Part shown: piece by piece, positions 16,761 through 24,807 of the stretch
Layout of the letters: each line of letters opens with the position of its first letter
Numbering within the stretch: position 1 is the stretch's first letter
NCBI GenBank assembly: GCA_030019255.1
Contig: JASEFK010000003.1
Coordinates: forward strand, 1-64,000
Direction: 5' to 3'
Source: Actinomycetota bacterium
GTDB taxonomy: Bacteria > Actinomycetota > Geothermincolia > Geothermincolales > RBG-13-55-18
Length of the DNA: 64,000 nucleotides
Translations under genes and position numbers: made by a program
The notes under the pieces: model-generated
Database searches by the model: none
Told to the model about the DNA's origin: nothing
Seen by the model: only the letters and a program-made list of their open reading frames with translations

Positions 16761-17770
16761 ATGCGACCTCCTGCCCTTGAGTTCCTCGAGAAATCCCGCT
16801 CCTCCCCGACTCTCTCCTTGTGCGACCGAAAATTTCTGCCGCCGGCAAAGAGGAGGGCCACGCCCAAGCCAAGTAGGGAAGCCGTATTGAGCAACCCGAC
16901 CGCTTCCCGTACATGGCATGGTTCCGCCTCCCGGGTCCCCTCTCCGATCTCCGGAAGCTCGCGCACCCGTCCCCCGTACAGGCTGGCCCCGCCCAGCCGA
17001 AGCCCCAACGCCCCCGCGAAGGCGGCCTGGGCATGGGCGCTGTTGGGACTCTGGTGGCGCAGGCGGTCTCGGAGACCGATCAGGAGAGCTCTCCTCCCGT
17101 CGTGGCCGCGAAGGCGGGCGGCTGCGGCGACGAGGGGGATGGACAGCCTGGCCACTGGAAACACGGCCAGGTCGTCCAGGCGCGCCGAGCACCACCCCAG
17201 ATTTCGATACCTCTCGTCCCGGTAACCGATCATGGAATCCAGGGTGGAGACGGCCTTAAAAGCCAAGGCCGCCGGCGCTCCTCCCCATACCGCCCAGAAA
17301 AGGGGGGCCAGGACGCCGTCGACGAGGTTCTCGGCCGTCGATTCCACCGCGGCCCGGCAGATACCGCCCCGGTCAAGAGGCCTTGTATCCCGTCCCACCA
17401 GGGAGGTCAGGCGCCGTCGGGCCTCGTCCAAGTCCCCCTTCTCCACCGCCTCCGCCACCCGCAGGGCGCTTTTTTCCAGGTCCTTCCTGGCCAGGCAAGC
17501 GTAGAGAAGCAGCGCTTCCGCCACCGCCCCGCCCGGGAGGGAGGTCAGTGCGCGGGCGCCGATCCAGGCTCCGCCGACCACGATCCCAACGAGTGCGCAG
17601 CCGGCATACCTCGCCTCCTCGCTCCCGCAATCCTCCGGGGCCATCTTCTCCTCTAGGAACCGGATACACCTGCCCAACAGGCGAACCGGATGAGGATATC
17701 CGGGAGGGTCTCCCCACAGCGCGTCCAGGAGATAAGCCGCGGCGATGGTGGCTACCGTCGTCTTTTTCAT
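16733..17770 (-). CDS. cbiB: Adenosylcobinamide-phosphate synthase
   Basis: A 345-residue membrane protein that joins aminopropanol phosphate to adenosylcobyric acid. Family motifs are LLDALWGDPPGYPHPVRLLGR, STAENLVDGVLAPLFWA, FKAVSTLDSMIGY and SPNSAHAQAAFAGALGLRLGG. About five hydrophobic segments are seen. The last 30 residues are hydrophilic and basic and run past the usual end into cobD. The start lies one base after the cobS stop. Confidence 0.96.
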   Translation of the reverse strand: MKKTTVATIAAAYLLDALWGDPPGYPHPVRLLGRCIRFLEEKMAPEDCGSEEARYAGCALVGIVVGGAWIGARALTSLPGGAVAEALLLYACLARKDLEKSALRVAEAVEKGDLDEARRRLTSLVGRDTRPLDRGGICRAAVESTAENLVDGVLAPLFWAVWGGAPAALAFKAVSTLDSMIGYRDERYRNLGWCSARLDDLAVFPVARLSIPLVAAAARLRGHDGRRALLIGLRDRLRHQSPNSAHAQAAFAGALGLRLGGASLYGGRVRELPEIGEGTREAEPCHVREAVGLLNTASLLGLGVALLFAGGRNFRSHKERVGEERDFSRNSRAGGRICRTRRPGH

Positions 17771-17771
17771 C

Positions 17772-18641
17772 CTATCCTCCCGGAAGGAGCAGGGGCACGC
17801 GGCTGGCCAAAAGCAGAAGGACGAAAGCCTCGCAGAGCATGCCCGTGGCGCCGATTACATCGCCGGTGATTCCCCCCAGGGAGCGGGAAAAATACCCTCC
17901 CAAGAGCTCCGCAAGGGCCAGGGTGTAAAGGATGAGCACCGGAATCAACATGGGAATGTTTACCAGCCAGGTGAAGGAAAAGACCAAGGCGGACAAAGTG
18001 AGAAAGGTGGAGATGAGAAAGTGGCGCGGCAGTGCCTTGCCCACCATGGCCGCCCCTGTCCCCTCGGCCCGGGCGTAGGGAAAACGCAGGCAGAGGTAGG
18101 ACATCGACCATCGCCCCAGGACGGGAAAGGAGAAAAGCGCCGCCTGCCGCAACCCGCCGCTTGTACCGGAGGAAGCGGCGGGAAGGGCGTAGAGCACCGC
18201 CAGCTCCGCGAGGAGGAAGAGGATCAGGGCGGTCACCCCCAGGGCTCCCGCCCGGGAGTCCTTCATGATCCGCAGGCGCTCCTCCCGTGACCTCCTCCCC
18301 CAAAAGGCGTCGGCCGTATCCAAGAGACCGTCGTGATGCAGACCGCCGGTGAAAAGCGCGTAGGTCAGGAGCAGCAGGGCCGAGGTAAGAAAGGAAGGCT
18401 GGTGGGTAAAGGCTCGGCCGCTCGCCCAGTCCACGATCACCAGGAGGCCGCCCAGCGCTCCACCCACCAGGGGAAACCAGGCCACGGAAGAGGCCAGCCG
18501 GTCTTCGCTCCCCCTCCTCGCCGACGGTAGGGGAACGGCGGTCAAAAAGCGGAAGGCCTCGAGGCAGGAGCGAGGCAAAAGAAATTTTCCCGCCTCGTTG
18601 CAGCCAATTCCCTTAGCGGAATCACGCTTGTCCTCCATCAT
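17772..18641 (-). CDS. cobS: Adenosylcobinamide-GDP ribazoletransferase (cobalamin synthase)
   Basis: A 289-residue integral membrane enzyme that condenses adenosylcobinamide-GDP with alpha-ribazole (phosphate). Motifs: FRFLTAVPLPS, AWFPLVGGALGG, GGLHHDGLLDTADAFWG (metal-binding acidic cluster), RIMKDSRAGALGV, and GGITGDVIGATGMLCE. Several hydrophobic helices follow. The GAGGGGG site eight bases before the ATG supports the start. It stands between cobT and cbiB in the same orientation. Confidence 0.96.
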   Translation of the reverse strand: MMEDKRDSAKGIGCNEAGKFLLPRSCLEAFRFLTAVPLPSARRGSEDRLASSVAWFPLVGGALGGLLVIVDWASGRAFTHQPSFLTSALLLLTYALFTGGLHHDGLLDTADAFWGRRSREERLRIMKDSRAGALGVTALILFLLAELAVLYALPAASSGTSGGLRQAALFSFPVLGRWSMSYLCLRFPYARAEGTGAAMVGKALPRHFLISTFLTLSALVFSFTWLVNIPMLIPVLILYTLALAELLGGYFSRSLGGITGDVIGATGMLCEAFVLLLLASRVPLLLPGG

Positions 18642-18708
18642 CGATTATCCCCCTCAGGTCGTGAGATCACCACCCCGCCCCTCTCGCTTCCGGGCCCTTC
18701 TTCCGCCC

Positions 18709-19761
18709 TCACTCCGGTCTGGAGACCCCCGCCTCCTCGAAGGTGGCCATCTCGGAGAGTATCTTCAACGCCGCATCCACGATGAGGAAGGCCAAGGCCG
18801 CTCCCGTCCCCTCCCCCAACCTCATATTGGCCCGGATGACGGGATGAAGCCCGAGTTTCTCCAGGATTACCGCGTGTCCCTTTTCCACCGAGAGGTGGGA
18901 GGCGATCATGAAATGAGCCGCCCGAGGCTGGAGGCCGGCGGCGATCAGGGCTCCCGCCCCGGAGATGAACCCGTCCACCAGTACCGGGCAACGGGCGGCA
19001 GCGGCGGCGAGCATAACTCCCGCAATGCCCGCGATCTCCAAGCCTCCCACCTTGGAGAGGACATCCAGGGGATCGGACGGATCGGGATCATTGACCTGCA
19101 GGGCCCTGCGCACCACCTCCACCTTGTGCTCCAGGGCGGCGTCGTCGATTCCCGTGCCCCGACCGGTGACCTCCCGCGGATCTAGCCCCGAAATGCACGC
19201 GGTGATGGCGCTGGCGGCGGTGGTGTTCCCGATGCCCATATCCCCGGCGGCGAGGAAGCGCGCGCCCTTCCTTATTTCCGTCTCCGCCACCTCCATCCCC
19301 ACTTCCAGGGCGGCTACCGCTTCCTCCCTGGACATGGCGGGACCCTTAGCCATGTTGGATGTGCCAGGTCTCACCTTGCGGGAAACAAGCCCCGCTCCCT
19401 CCACCGCGGACTTGACCCCGACGTCCACCACCCTCACCTCGGCGCCGGCGTGCCGCGAGAGAACGTTGATGGCCGCGCCGCCGGACAGGAAATTCAACAC
19501 CATCTGGGCGGTCACCTCGGGAGGATACAGGCTCACCCCTTCCTCGGTGACGCCGTGATCGGCGGCCATGACGATTACCACCTTGGGACCGGGGAGAGGG
19601 CGGGGGTCCCCGAAGATTCCGGCTAACCTCACCGAGATCTCCTCCAGGACCCCCAGGGACCCTCGCGGCTTGGTCAACCGGTCCTGCCTGGCTTGAGCTT
19701 CCCGCATGGCCTTCTCATCCAGTTCCGGAATCAGGCTGATGGTTCTGTTAAGTTTTTCCAT
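18709..19761 (-). CDS. cobT: Nicotinate-nucleotide--dimethylbenzimidazole phosphoribosyltransferase
   Basis: A 350-residue enzyme that activates the lower-ligand base to alpha-ribazole phosphate. Motifs: RQDRLTKPRGSLGVLEE, VMAADHGVTEEGVSLYP, NFLSGGAAINVL, GDMGIGNTTAASAI, GRGTGIDD, and the catalytic-glutamate segment RLGEGTGAALA. Normal family length; ribosome site GGAGG six bases before ATG. Its presence implies a benzimidazole or related base is used as lower ligand. Confidence 0.97.
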   Translation of the reverse strand: MEKLNRTISLIPELDEKAMREAQARQDRLTKPRGSLGVLEEISVRLAGIFGDPRPLPGPKVVIVMAADHGVTEEGVSLYPPEVTAQMVLNFLSGGAAINVLSRHAGAEVRVVDVGVKSAVEGAGLVSRKVRPGTSNMAKGPAMSREEAVAALEVGMEVAETEIRKGARFLAAGDMGIGNTTAASAITACISGLDPREVTGRGTGIDDAALEHKVEVVRRALQVNDPDPSDPLDVLSKVGGLEIAGIAGVMLAAAAARCPVLVDGFISGAGALIAAGLQPRAAHFMIASHLSVEKGHAVILEKLGLHPVIRANMRLGEGTGAALAFLIVDAALKILSEMATFEEAGVSRPE

Positions 19762-19807
19762 AAATTACCTCCTCTATCTTCGCTTGCCCGGTGGATACGG
19801 GATTGGT

Positions 19808-20413
19808 TCACCCCTGCCGTCCCGCGTTTCCGTTTCCCGACCCTCCCTTCAGGCAGAGGGGCAATCCCGCCGCCACCAGGTAGACCTCGTCCGCCTCCTC
19901 CGCCAGTTTCTGGTTGATCCTGCCGGCCAGATCGCGGAAAAGGCGTCCCAAGCGGAAGGGAGGCACCAATCCCATCCCCACCTCGTTGGAGACCACGATC
20001 AATTCCCTGCATCGATGACGCAGCTCGTCCAACATGGACAGGGCTTCCTCCACCACCCTTTCCGCTTCCCGTTCCACCTTGTTCTCCGGCACCAGGCCCT
20101 CGCCTTCCCCCAGCCGGTCAAGTCCATGCGCGGCCATGAGGTTGGAAAGGTACACGGTGAGGCAATCGAAGATGACCACCCTGTCGTCGGCCGGAAAACG
20201 TTCCAGGCGGATGCCCCCCTGAAGCTCCAGGGTTTCCCACTCCTTGGGCCTGCTCAGGCGATGGCGACGGATGCGTTCCCGCATCTCCGCGTCCTTGGCC
20301 TCGGCGGTGGCGATAAAACAGACCTCGCCACCGGCCCCTGCGGCCAGGGAGTGGGCGAAGGCGCTTTTCCCGCTGCGCGCCCCGCCGATAACCAATACCA
20401 TGCGGGCACTCAA
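19808..20413 (-). CDS. cobU: Adenosylcobinamide kinase/guanylyltransferase
   Basis: A 201-residue bifunctional enzyme that phosphorylates adenosylcobinamide and transfers GMP. The P-loop VIGGARSGKSAFA, the ATAEAKDAEMRERI segment (guanylylation site region), HRLSRPKEWETLE, DCLTVYLSNLM and VSNEVGMGLVPPFRLGR are all present. TTG 20413 is chosen because AGGAG stands 10 bases before it; ATG 20401, five residues inside, lacks a well-placed site. First gene after the riboswitch terminator. Confidence 0.95.
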   Translation of the reverse strand: MSARMVLVIGGARSGKSAFAHSLAAGAGGEVCFIATAEAKDAEMRERIRRHRLSRPKEWETLELQGGIRLERFPADDRVVIFDCLTVYLSNLMAAHGLDRLGEGEGLVPENKVEREAERVVEEALSMLDELRHRCRELIVVSNEVGMGLVPPFRLGRLFRDLAGRINQKLAEEADEVYLVAAGLPLCLKGGSGNGNAGRQG

Positions 20414-20433
20414 TGACCTTCTCCTCTCGCTCG

Positions 20434-20472
20434 AAAAAAAGCCCCGCTCTCCGACTTGAAGAGCGGGGCTTG
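20434..20472 (-). terminator. Intrinsic terminator, expression platform of the cobalamin riboswitch
   Basis: On the minus strand AAGCCCCGCTCT...AGAGCGGGGCTT forms a 12-bp stem followed by a run of seven T. It lies between the riboswitch aptamer and cobU, 20 bases before the cobU start, which is where a B12-dependent terminator should be. Confidence 0.88.
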
Positions 20473-20521
20473 ATTCCCTACTCGCCAGGTTTCTCCCTGA
20501 AGCGGAGAGCTAACTGGCACC

Positions 20522-20678
20522 GTCCGGGCAGGTCTTCTGACTCCTGGATCTTCGCTCCGCCCCACCTTCCCGACTTGCGTCAGTGGTATAACGGGGCTTC
20601 GCTCCCCAGTCACAGCGGCGCTACCGTGCCGGATTTTCACCGGCTTCCCTATTAACCCCTCCGAAGTGGGACCCGGAC
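20522..20678 (-). ncRNA. Cobalamin riboswitch
   Basis: Reading leftward, the P1 arms GTCCGGG (20672-20678) and CCCGGAC (20522-20528) close an aptamer containing the conserved segments GGTGAAAATCCGGCACGG, TAGCGCCGCTGTGACTGGGG, the B12-box-like ACCACTG, CGGGAAGG and GAGTCAGAAGACCTGCC. The order and spacing are those of the standard cobalamin riboswitch. With the terminator just downstream it should shut off the cob-btu unit when adenosylcobalamin is plentiful. Confidence 0.95.
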
Positions 20679-20713
20679 AGCGTCGTTATTACTTTCAAGG
20701 TTCTTCCGGAAAG

Positions 20714-20742
20714 ATATTATCATTGCAATTTCATCGAATCAA
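20714..20742 (-). promoter_or_regulatory. Candidate promoter of the cobalamin unit
   Basis: TTGATT (20737-20742) and TAATAT (20714-20719) are 17 bases apart on the minus strand, in an A+T-rich patch about 36 bases before the riboswitch P1 arm. Each hexamer matches consensus at four of six positions. Confidence 0.5.
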
Positions 20743-21077
20743 TATACATCAAGCTTTCAGCAACCCCTCCCCGCGAGTAGCAAAGAAGGCCGACCGTTGT
20801 GCGGGTAACGCAAATTCCCATCCTCCCCTTAAACACGCAGGCGGGAAGGAGGCATTTCCCGCTCCGGTTTCGCATCACCTAAGCCGGGAAACGGCGATCT
20901 TAAGATGAGGCTCCTCGCTAAATTGTGTGAGTAATGTCACCTGATTGAAAGTGTAAAGCACATCCTCCCTATCCATACCCGTTCCCTCGCGTGAAGTGCA
21001 CACGGTGTGGAGAAAGGATGGTCGAGGTCCCCTGGGCCCAGCCGGGAATGGACTTCACCCTGCTCTTCGATGTTTAC
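20743..21077. other. Non-coding gap
   Basis: No convincing gene. A short frame at 20991 begins MKCTRCGERM, reminiscent of a small CxxC zinc-ribbon protein, but it has no second CxxC and loses character after about 20 residues; at most it is a remnant. Confidence 0.5.
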
Positions 21078-21515
21078 CTAGTCCTTTTGCCCAGGAGATG
21101 CCGGCATCCGCCTGGAGATATCATCCCTATCCTCTACGGAAAAATATTCCTTAAAAAGAGCCCAGGCTATCCTTATCCTGACCACGCCGGGTGAGGGCTC
21201 CTCCCAGCTCCAGGAAGGATTTTCCAACCCACATCCGGCGGCCACCATTCCGGCCAGGATGGCGCCGTGGTAGCCGTTGCGGACGTCGATCCCTTCCGCA
21301 AGTTCATCCCTGGTGGGTCGGAGGTTCTCCGGTACTCCCACGCCCCGCAACACGAGGAAGGAGAGGTCCCCGAAGACCTGGGGGTGCTCTTCCTTCCGGC
21401 GCCGGTAGAATTCGTAGGTGGCTTGGGCCACTACCCGAGGTATCACCTCGCCCAGCTCGAACTCCAGCTCCCTCAGTCGGCGTCGAGGGCCCGCGTCCCC
21501 TGGACGAAGAACCAC
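21078..21515 (-). CDS. Hypothetical protein
   Basis: A 145-residue frame from GTG 21515 (AGGGGA seven bases ahead) with no family I recognise. It reads LRELEFELGEVIPRVVAQATYEFYRRRKEE, then VRNGYHGAILAGMVAAGCGLENPSW and VVRIRIAWALFKEYF. The composition looks like a real soluble protein from about residue 14 onward. The preceding small frame ends at TAG 21557-21559, and the intervening bases continue in a readable frame (GTGEWFFVQGTRALDAD) interrupted by a second TAG, so this may be the C-terminal half of one broken gene covering 21078-21748. Confidence 0.5.
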   Translation of the reverse strand: MVLRPGDAGPRRRLRELEFELGEVIPRVVAQATYEFYRRRKEEHPQVFGDLSFLVLRGVGVPENLRPTRDELAEGIDVRNGYHGAILAGMVAAGCGLENPSWSWEEPSPGVVRIRIAWALFKEYFSVEDRDDISRRMPASPGQKD

Positions 21516-21556
21516 TCTCCGGTCCCCTACTCCACGATCCTACCGCTCCGGTCATC

Positions 21557-21748
21557 CTACTGGAAGTGGGCCAGCTCAGTGGGCGAACCGCAGCGGGCAC
21601 AGCGCTGAAACCCGGCCTGGGCCTTCACGGTGTGTCTCTCCTTGAGCTCCAGGCGTTCGCTGACGTGGGACTTCTCGGAGGCTTCGATACGCAGGAACAT
21701 CTCCTTGGAAAGGAAGGCGTATGCCAGTTCCTGCCTGAAGGCGTTCAC
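21557..21748 (-). CDS. Small CxxC protein coupled to the FAD oxidase
   Basis: A 63-residue frame whose ATG overlaps the stop codon of the FAD-linked oxidase (ATGA), indicating translational coupling. It begins NAFRQELAYAFLSKEMFLRIEASEKSHVSERLELKERH and ends with RCARCGSPTELAHFQ, a single CxxC. Not recognised. It could be the N-terminal piece of a longer gene that continues to 21078. Confidence 0.5.
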   Translation of the reverse strand: MNAFRQELAYAFLSKEMFLRIEASEKSHVSERLELKERHTVKAQAGFQRCARCGSPTELAHFQ

Positions 21749-23415
21749 TCCGTCCAGGTCCTTTCACGCAACAGCCTGGACAGCCTTTCCGCTTGGCTTT
21801 GGTCCAGGGTGGAGAGGTCGAGGTCCTCCTCGCCGGTGTAGAAACGTGCATCGGCCGCCCGGTTGGGATCCAGCAGGGCGGAGACTTCCTTCTGCCATCT
21901 GGCATAATTTCCCTGCAGGGGGCTGAACAGCTTGCGCATCACGGGGTCGAAGTAGAAACCCTGCTCCATGCATTCCTCAATGGCCGCCAGGGCGAAGTCC
22001 AGGCTTAAGGGGACGAGGCTCTCCGTGTGACGGCGGTCGCGTGGATGGTAAGCGAATATCTCCTCGCAATGGGCATAGGCGCTATTCTCGTAGATGGTCA
22101 TCCATGCGCAATCTCCCATGTCGTCAAGGATGGCTTCCCTTTCTATCCACCTCTCCTTTATCTCCTGCGCCTGCACCATGTACCGGGTGAGCACCTCCCA
22201 GGTCTCGTCCTTTGGCCAGCCGGTGGAAAACTGGCCTCCCGCGCGGTAGATGAGGGGGATGATGGTGACCCTGATGAAGTTCATCCAGAACATCCTTCCC
22301 AGTGCAGGCACTCCGTGGAAGAGCTCCATGGATATGCCACCGTGTTGGGACAGTATCTCCCGCAGCGCTCCCTCCTGGTAGGCCAATTCCCCCAGTGAGT
22401 CCCCGGCCAGGACCACCATGAGGAGGTATTTAAAGGCGTCCCTCAATACGGCCCTCAAGGCCTGCCTTCCCCGCAGCCTCTTCAGCAGGTGGGGTAGGAT
22501 GCATAAAAGATAACCGGCCGTGGAGGACTTGCTGACCACGTACCCGATCTCCGCCTCTCCAAGAGCGTAGCCGGCGTCTTTGAAGGAGCGGAGATCGGGG
22601 AAGAAGCACATATGAAACCGCAGGTTATCCGGGACCGGGGCCGAGAAGTCGAGCAGCAAGCCGCTCCCTCTCGTTTCCTGCGGACCGGGCCAGTGGAACA
22701 ACTTCAAAGCCGCCCTGGTGTATATGCCGTTCCCGCCCATGGAACCCATGTATCCCCGCATGATTCCCCGCAGGGAGGGCCCGGGGCCATCGCCGCAGAA
22801 CCAGCCCCGCCCGGAACCCAGGGAACCGGTCTGTAGCAGGGTTCCATCCGGAAGGACCCACTCCACCCCCAGGAGGTTGCGCGGGCTGTAGCTCATGTAC
22901 TGCCCATCCCAGCCCACCCCCCAGCAGGCGGTGGCGCTGGCCAGCGGCGAGCATGCCGGCCCCGCCCCGATGATGTGGGTATTCAGGCCCCTCTTCATGG
23001 CTTCCGCCTGCAGCTGGGCGCCGCTCACGTAGGGCTCCACCACGGCGTACATGTTCCTCTCGTCGATCTCCAGGATGCGGTCCATGCGCCGCAGGTCGAT
23101 CTGGACCACTCCTTCCTGGGCGGGCCCGGCATGGGCTCCCCAGCCGGTGCTGAAGGCCTTGAACTTGAGCCCGTGCCGGTTGCATATCCTCACCACATCC
23201 TGCACCTCCTCGGTACTGGAGGGGAGGACCACGGCCGCGGGCCTCGGCAACCAGATCTCGGGGTCGGTGTTGAAGGAAGGCTGCCAGGCGTAACCGTCCA
23301 GCACAGCGGGTTCCACGGAAACGTTTTCCGGGCCCAACACATCTGCCAGTTCCTGGTAAGCAGATTCGGGGATGGTCATTCTCTTCCTGATACCGCTACA
23401 AGACGCTTTTGACAT
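21745..23415 (-). CDS. FAD-linked oxidase (PCMH/VAO family)
   Basis: A 556-residue flavoprotein of the vanillyl-alcohol-oxidase/p-cresol-methylhydroxylase fold. The FAD-binding half shows LPRPAAVVLPSSTEEVQDVVRI, AFSTGWGAHAGPAQEGVVQIDLRRMDRILEID, YAVVEPYVSGAQLQAE and GVEWVLPDGTLLQTGSLG. The C-terminal cap half is less conserved. The family oxidises hydroxy acids, phenols or alcohols; the substrate cannot be read. Start ATG 23415 lacks a good site; ATG 23379 with GGAAGAG ahead is an alternative. The stop overlaps the next small gene. The 411 bases upstream, to 23827, hold no gene I can see. Confidence 0.82.
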   Translation of the reverse strand: MSKASCSGIRKRMTIPESAYQELADVLGPENVSVEPAVLDGYAWQPSFNTDPEIWLPRPAAVVLPSSTEEVQDVVRICNRHGLKFKAFSTGWGAHAGPAQEGVVQIDLRRMDRILEIDERNMYAVVEPYVSGAQLQAEAMKRGLNTHIIGAGPACSPLASATACWGVGWDGQYMSYSPRNLLGVEWVLPDGTLLQTGSLGSGRGWFCGDGPGPSLRGIMRGYMGSMGGNGIYTRAALKLFHWPGPQETRGSGLLLDFSAPVPDNLRFHMCFFPDLRSFKDAGYALGEAEIGYVVSKSSTAGYLLCILPHLLKRLRGRQALRAVLRDAFKYLLMVVLAGDSLGELAYQEGALREILSQHGGISMELFHGVPALGRMFWMNFIRVTIIPLIYRAGGQFSTGWPKDETWEVLTRYMVQAQEIKERWIEREAILDDMGDCAWMTIYENSAYAHCEEIFAYHPRDRRHTESLVPLSLDFALAAIEECMEQGFYFDPVMRKLFSPLQGNYARWQKEVSALLDPNRAADARFYTGEEDLDLSTLDQSQAERLSRLLRERTWTE

Positions 23416-23826
23416 GACAGCCGGGACAGCCCGATAAACATTTTACATGGTGGTAAACGAAAAGGCCAAAAACTCCTAAAACCCTTAACGGACATGAGGA
23501 TCGGTCAACCCTTGCCGGTCAAGAACGGCCGGTCCTTCTTTGTCCCACGCTCGTGCTCATGGCGGACGGTCGGTGGCCCATAGACCTCCATCGAACGCGT
23601 TTGTTCCATCCGGAACTAAAGAAATCCTTCCCCAGTTCGCTTGCCTTGCCGAGATAATCGCTCCATCACTCGGCCCTTTAGATTCACAACGCGCCCACCC
23701 AAACGACGGGACCTTTCACCTCCCCGCATCTCAAGATATCATGGAAGAATCGAAGTAAAATTTGCTTGAGCTGTTGAGGCAAAATTCCTGTTCCTGGTGC
23801 CAATAGCTGTAACGGGAGGTGATGGA

Positions 23827-24792
23827 ATGGATGAGCTGACGCGCGCGGTGGTGGAGACCCTTCTGGACTGGGGAGCGGACCTGGTGGGGATAGCCCCGGT
23901 GGAACGCTTCGAGAACGCCCCGGAGGGACACCGGCCCACCGATTTCCTCCCCGAGTGCCGGTCGGTCATCTCCATAGGGATGCACCTCTTCCAGGGGATG
24001 GCCGACGTGTGGGGCGAGTGGTACGAGCCCACCAAAACCAACACCCCCTATCTCTTCTACGGATACGGGCTCACCAACTGGGAGAGTTCCCGCCTGGTCA
24101 ACCGCATGGCCAAGCTCCTGGAATACAAGGGGTACAAGACGCTGGCCTTCATGCCTACCTGGATAAGCAGCATGACCAAGTACTTCGACCAGACCATCCA
24201 GACCGGGGAGGTGATGGCCGAGTTCTCCCACCGCCACGCCGCGGTGGCCGCCGGGTTGGCGGACTTCGGGTGGAACGGCTTGGCCCTCACGCCGGAATTC
24301 GGGGCCATGCAGCGCTTCAACTCCCTCCTCACCTCCGCGGAGCTGGAGCCCACCCCTCTCTACGACGGCCCTCCCCTCTGCCGGCCGGAGGAATGCGGGC
24401 GTAAATGCGTGCGGCTATGCCCGGCGGAGGCCTTCTCGGAGAGCGAGGCCCAGAGGTGCAGGATCGGGGAAAAGGAACTGGAGTACGCCGTCCACGACAA
24501 CATCCGGTGCGCCTACGCAGTGACCGGGCTGATAAAGGGAACGGGAAGTCACAGCGACCTTCAGATGCCGGAGGGCCCCGGCCAGCCTCTGCACTACTTC
24601 GCCACCCTGGGGAGCGAGCAAATACATCCCTTCACCCGGGCCATGCTGGATAACTGCTTCGGGCTCATCTGCGGGGATTTCTGCGGCAAGTGCCTGCACA
24701 TGTGCCCGTCCCTACGCCTGAGTCAGGAGGACCTCAGGGACTACGACCTCTCGCGGCGGCACAGCTCCCTGAACCGCAATCCGCTGGCCTGA
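23827..24792 (+). CDS. QueG/reductive-dehalogenase-like 4Fe-4S protein
   Basis: A 321-residue protein. The first half resembles the corrinoid-binding part of epoxyqueuosine reductase and reductive dehalogenases (DWGADLVGIAPVERFENAPEG, CRSVISIGMHLFQGM, HRHAAVAAGLADFGWNGLALTPEFGAMQRFNS). The second half carries cysteines for two clusters: CRPEECGRKCVRLCPAEAF and, near the end, CGDFCGKCLHMCPS. No Tat signal is present, so it is cytoplasmic. ATG 23827 follows GGGAGGTG. It differs from QueG proper in spacing and end, and no tRNA-modification genes are adjacent; function unknown. A cobalamin cofactor would be supplied by the nearby cob unit, but this is inference. Confidence 0.75.
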   Translation: MDELTRAVVETLLDWGADLVGIAPVERFENAPEGHRPTDFLPECRSVISIGMHLFQGMADVWGEWYEPTKTNTPYLFYGYGLTNWESSRLVNRMAKLLEYKGYKTLAFMPTWISSMTKYFDQTIQTGEVMAEFSHRHAAVAAGLADFGWNGLALTPEFGAMQRFNSLLTSAELEPTPLYDGPPLCRPEECGRKCVRLCPAEAFSESEAQRCRIGEKELEYAVHDNIRCAYAVTGLIKGTGSHSDLQMPEGPGQPLHYFATLGSEQIHPFTRAMLDNCFGLICGDFCGKCLHMCPSLRLSQEDLRDYDLSRRHSSLNRNPLA

Positions 24793-24807
24793 GCAAGGAC
24801 GCCCCGT

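Noticed and set aside
20991-21194. Small CxxC frame MKCTRCGERM
   Set aside because: Only one CxxC, no conservation visible, and the rest reads as antisense of the neighbouring frame.
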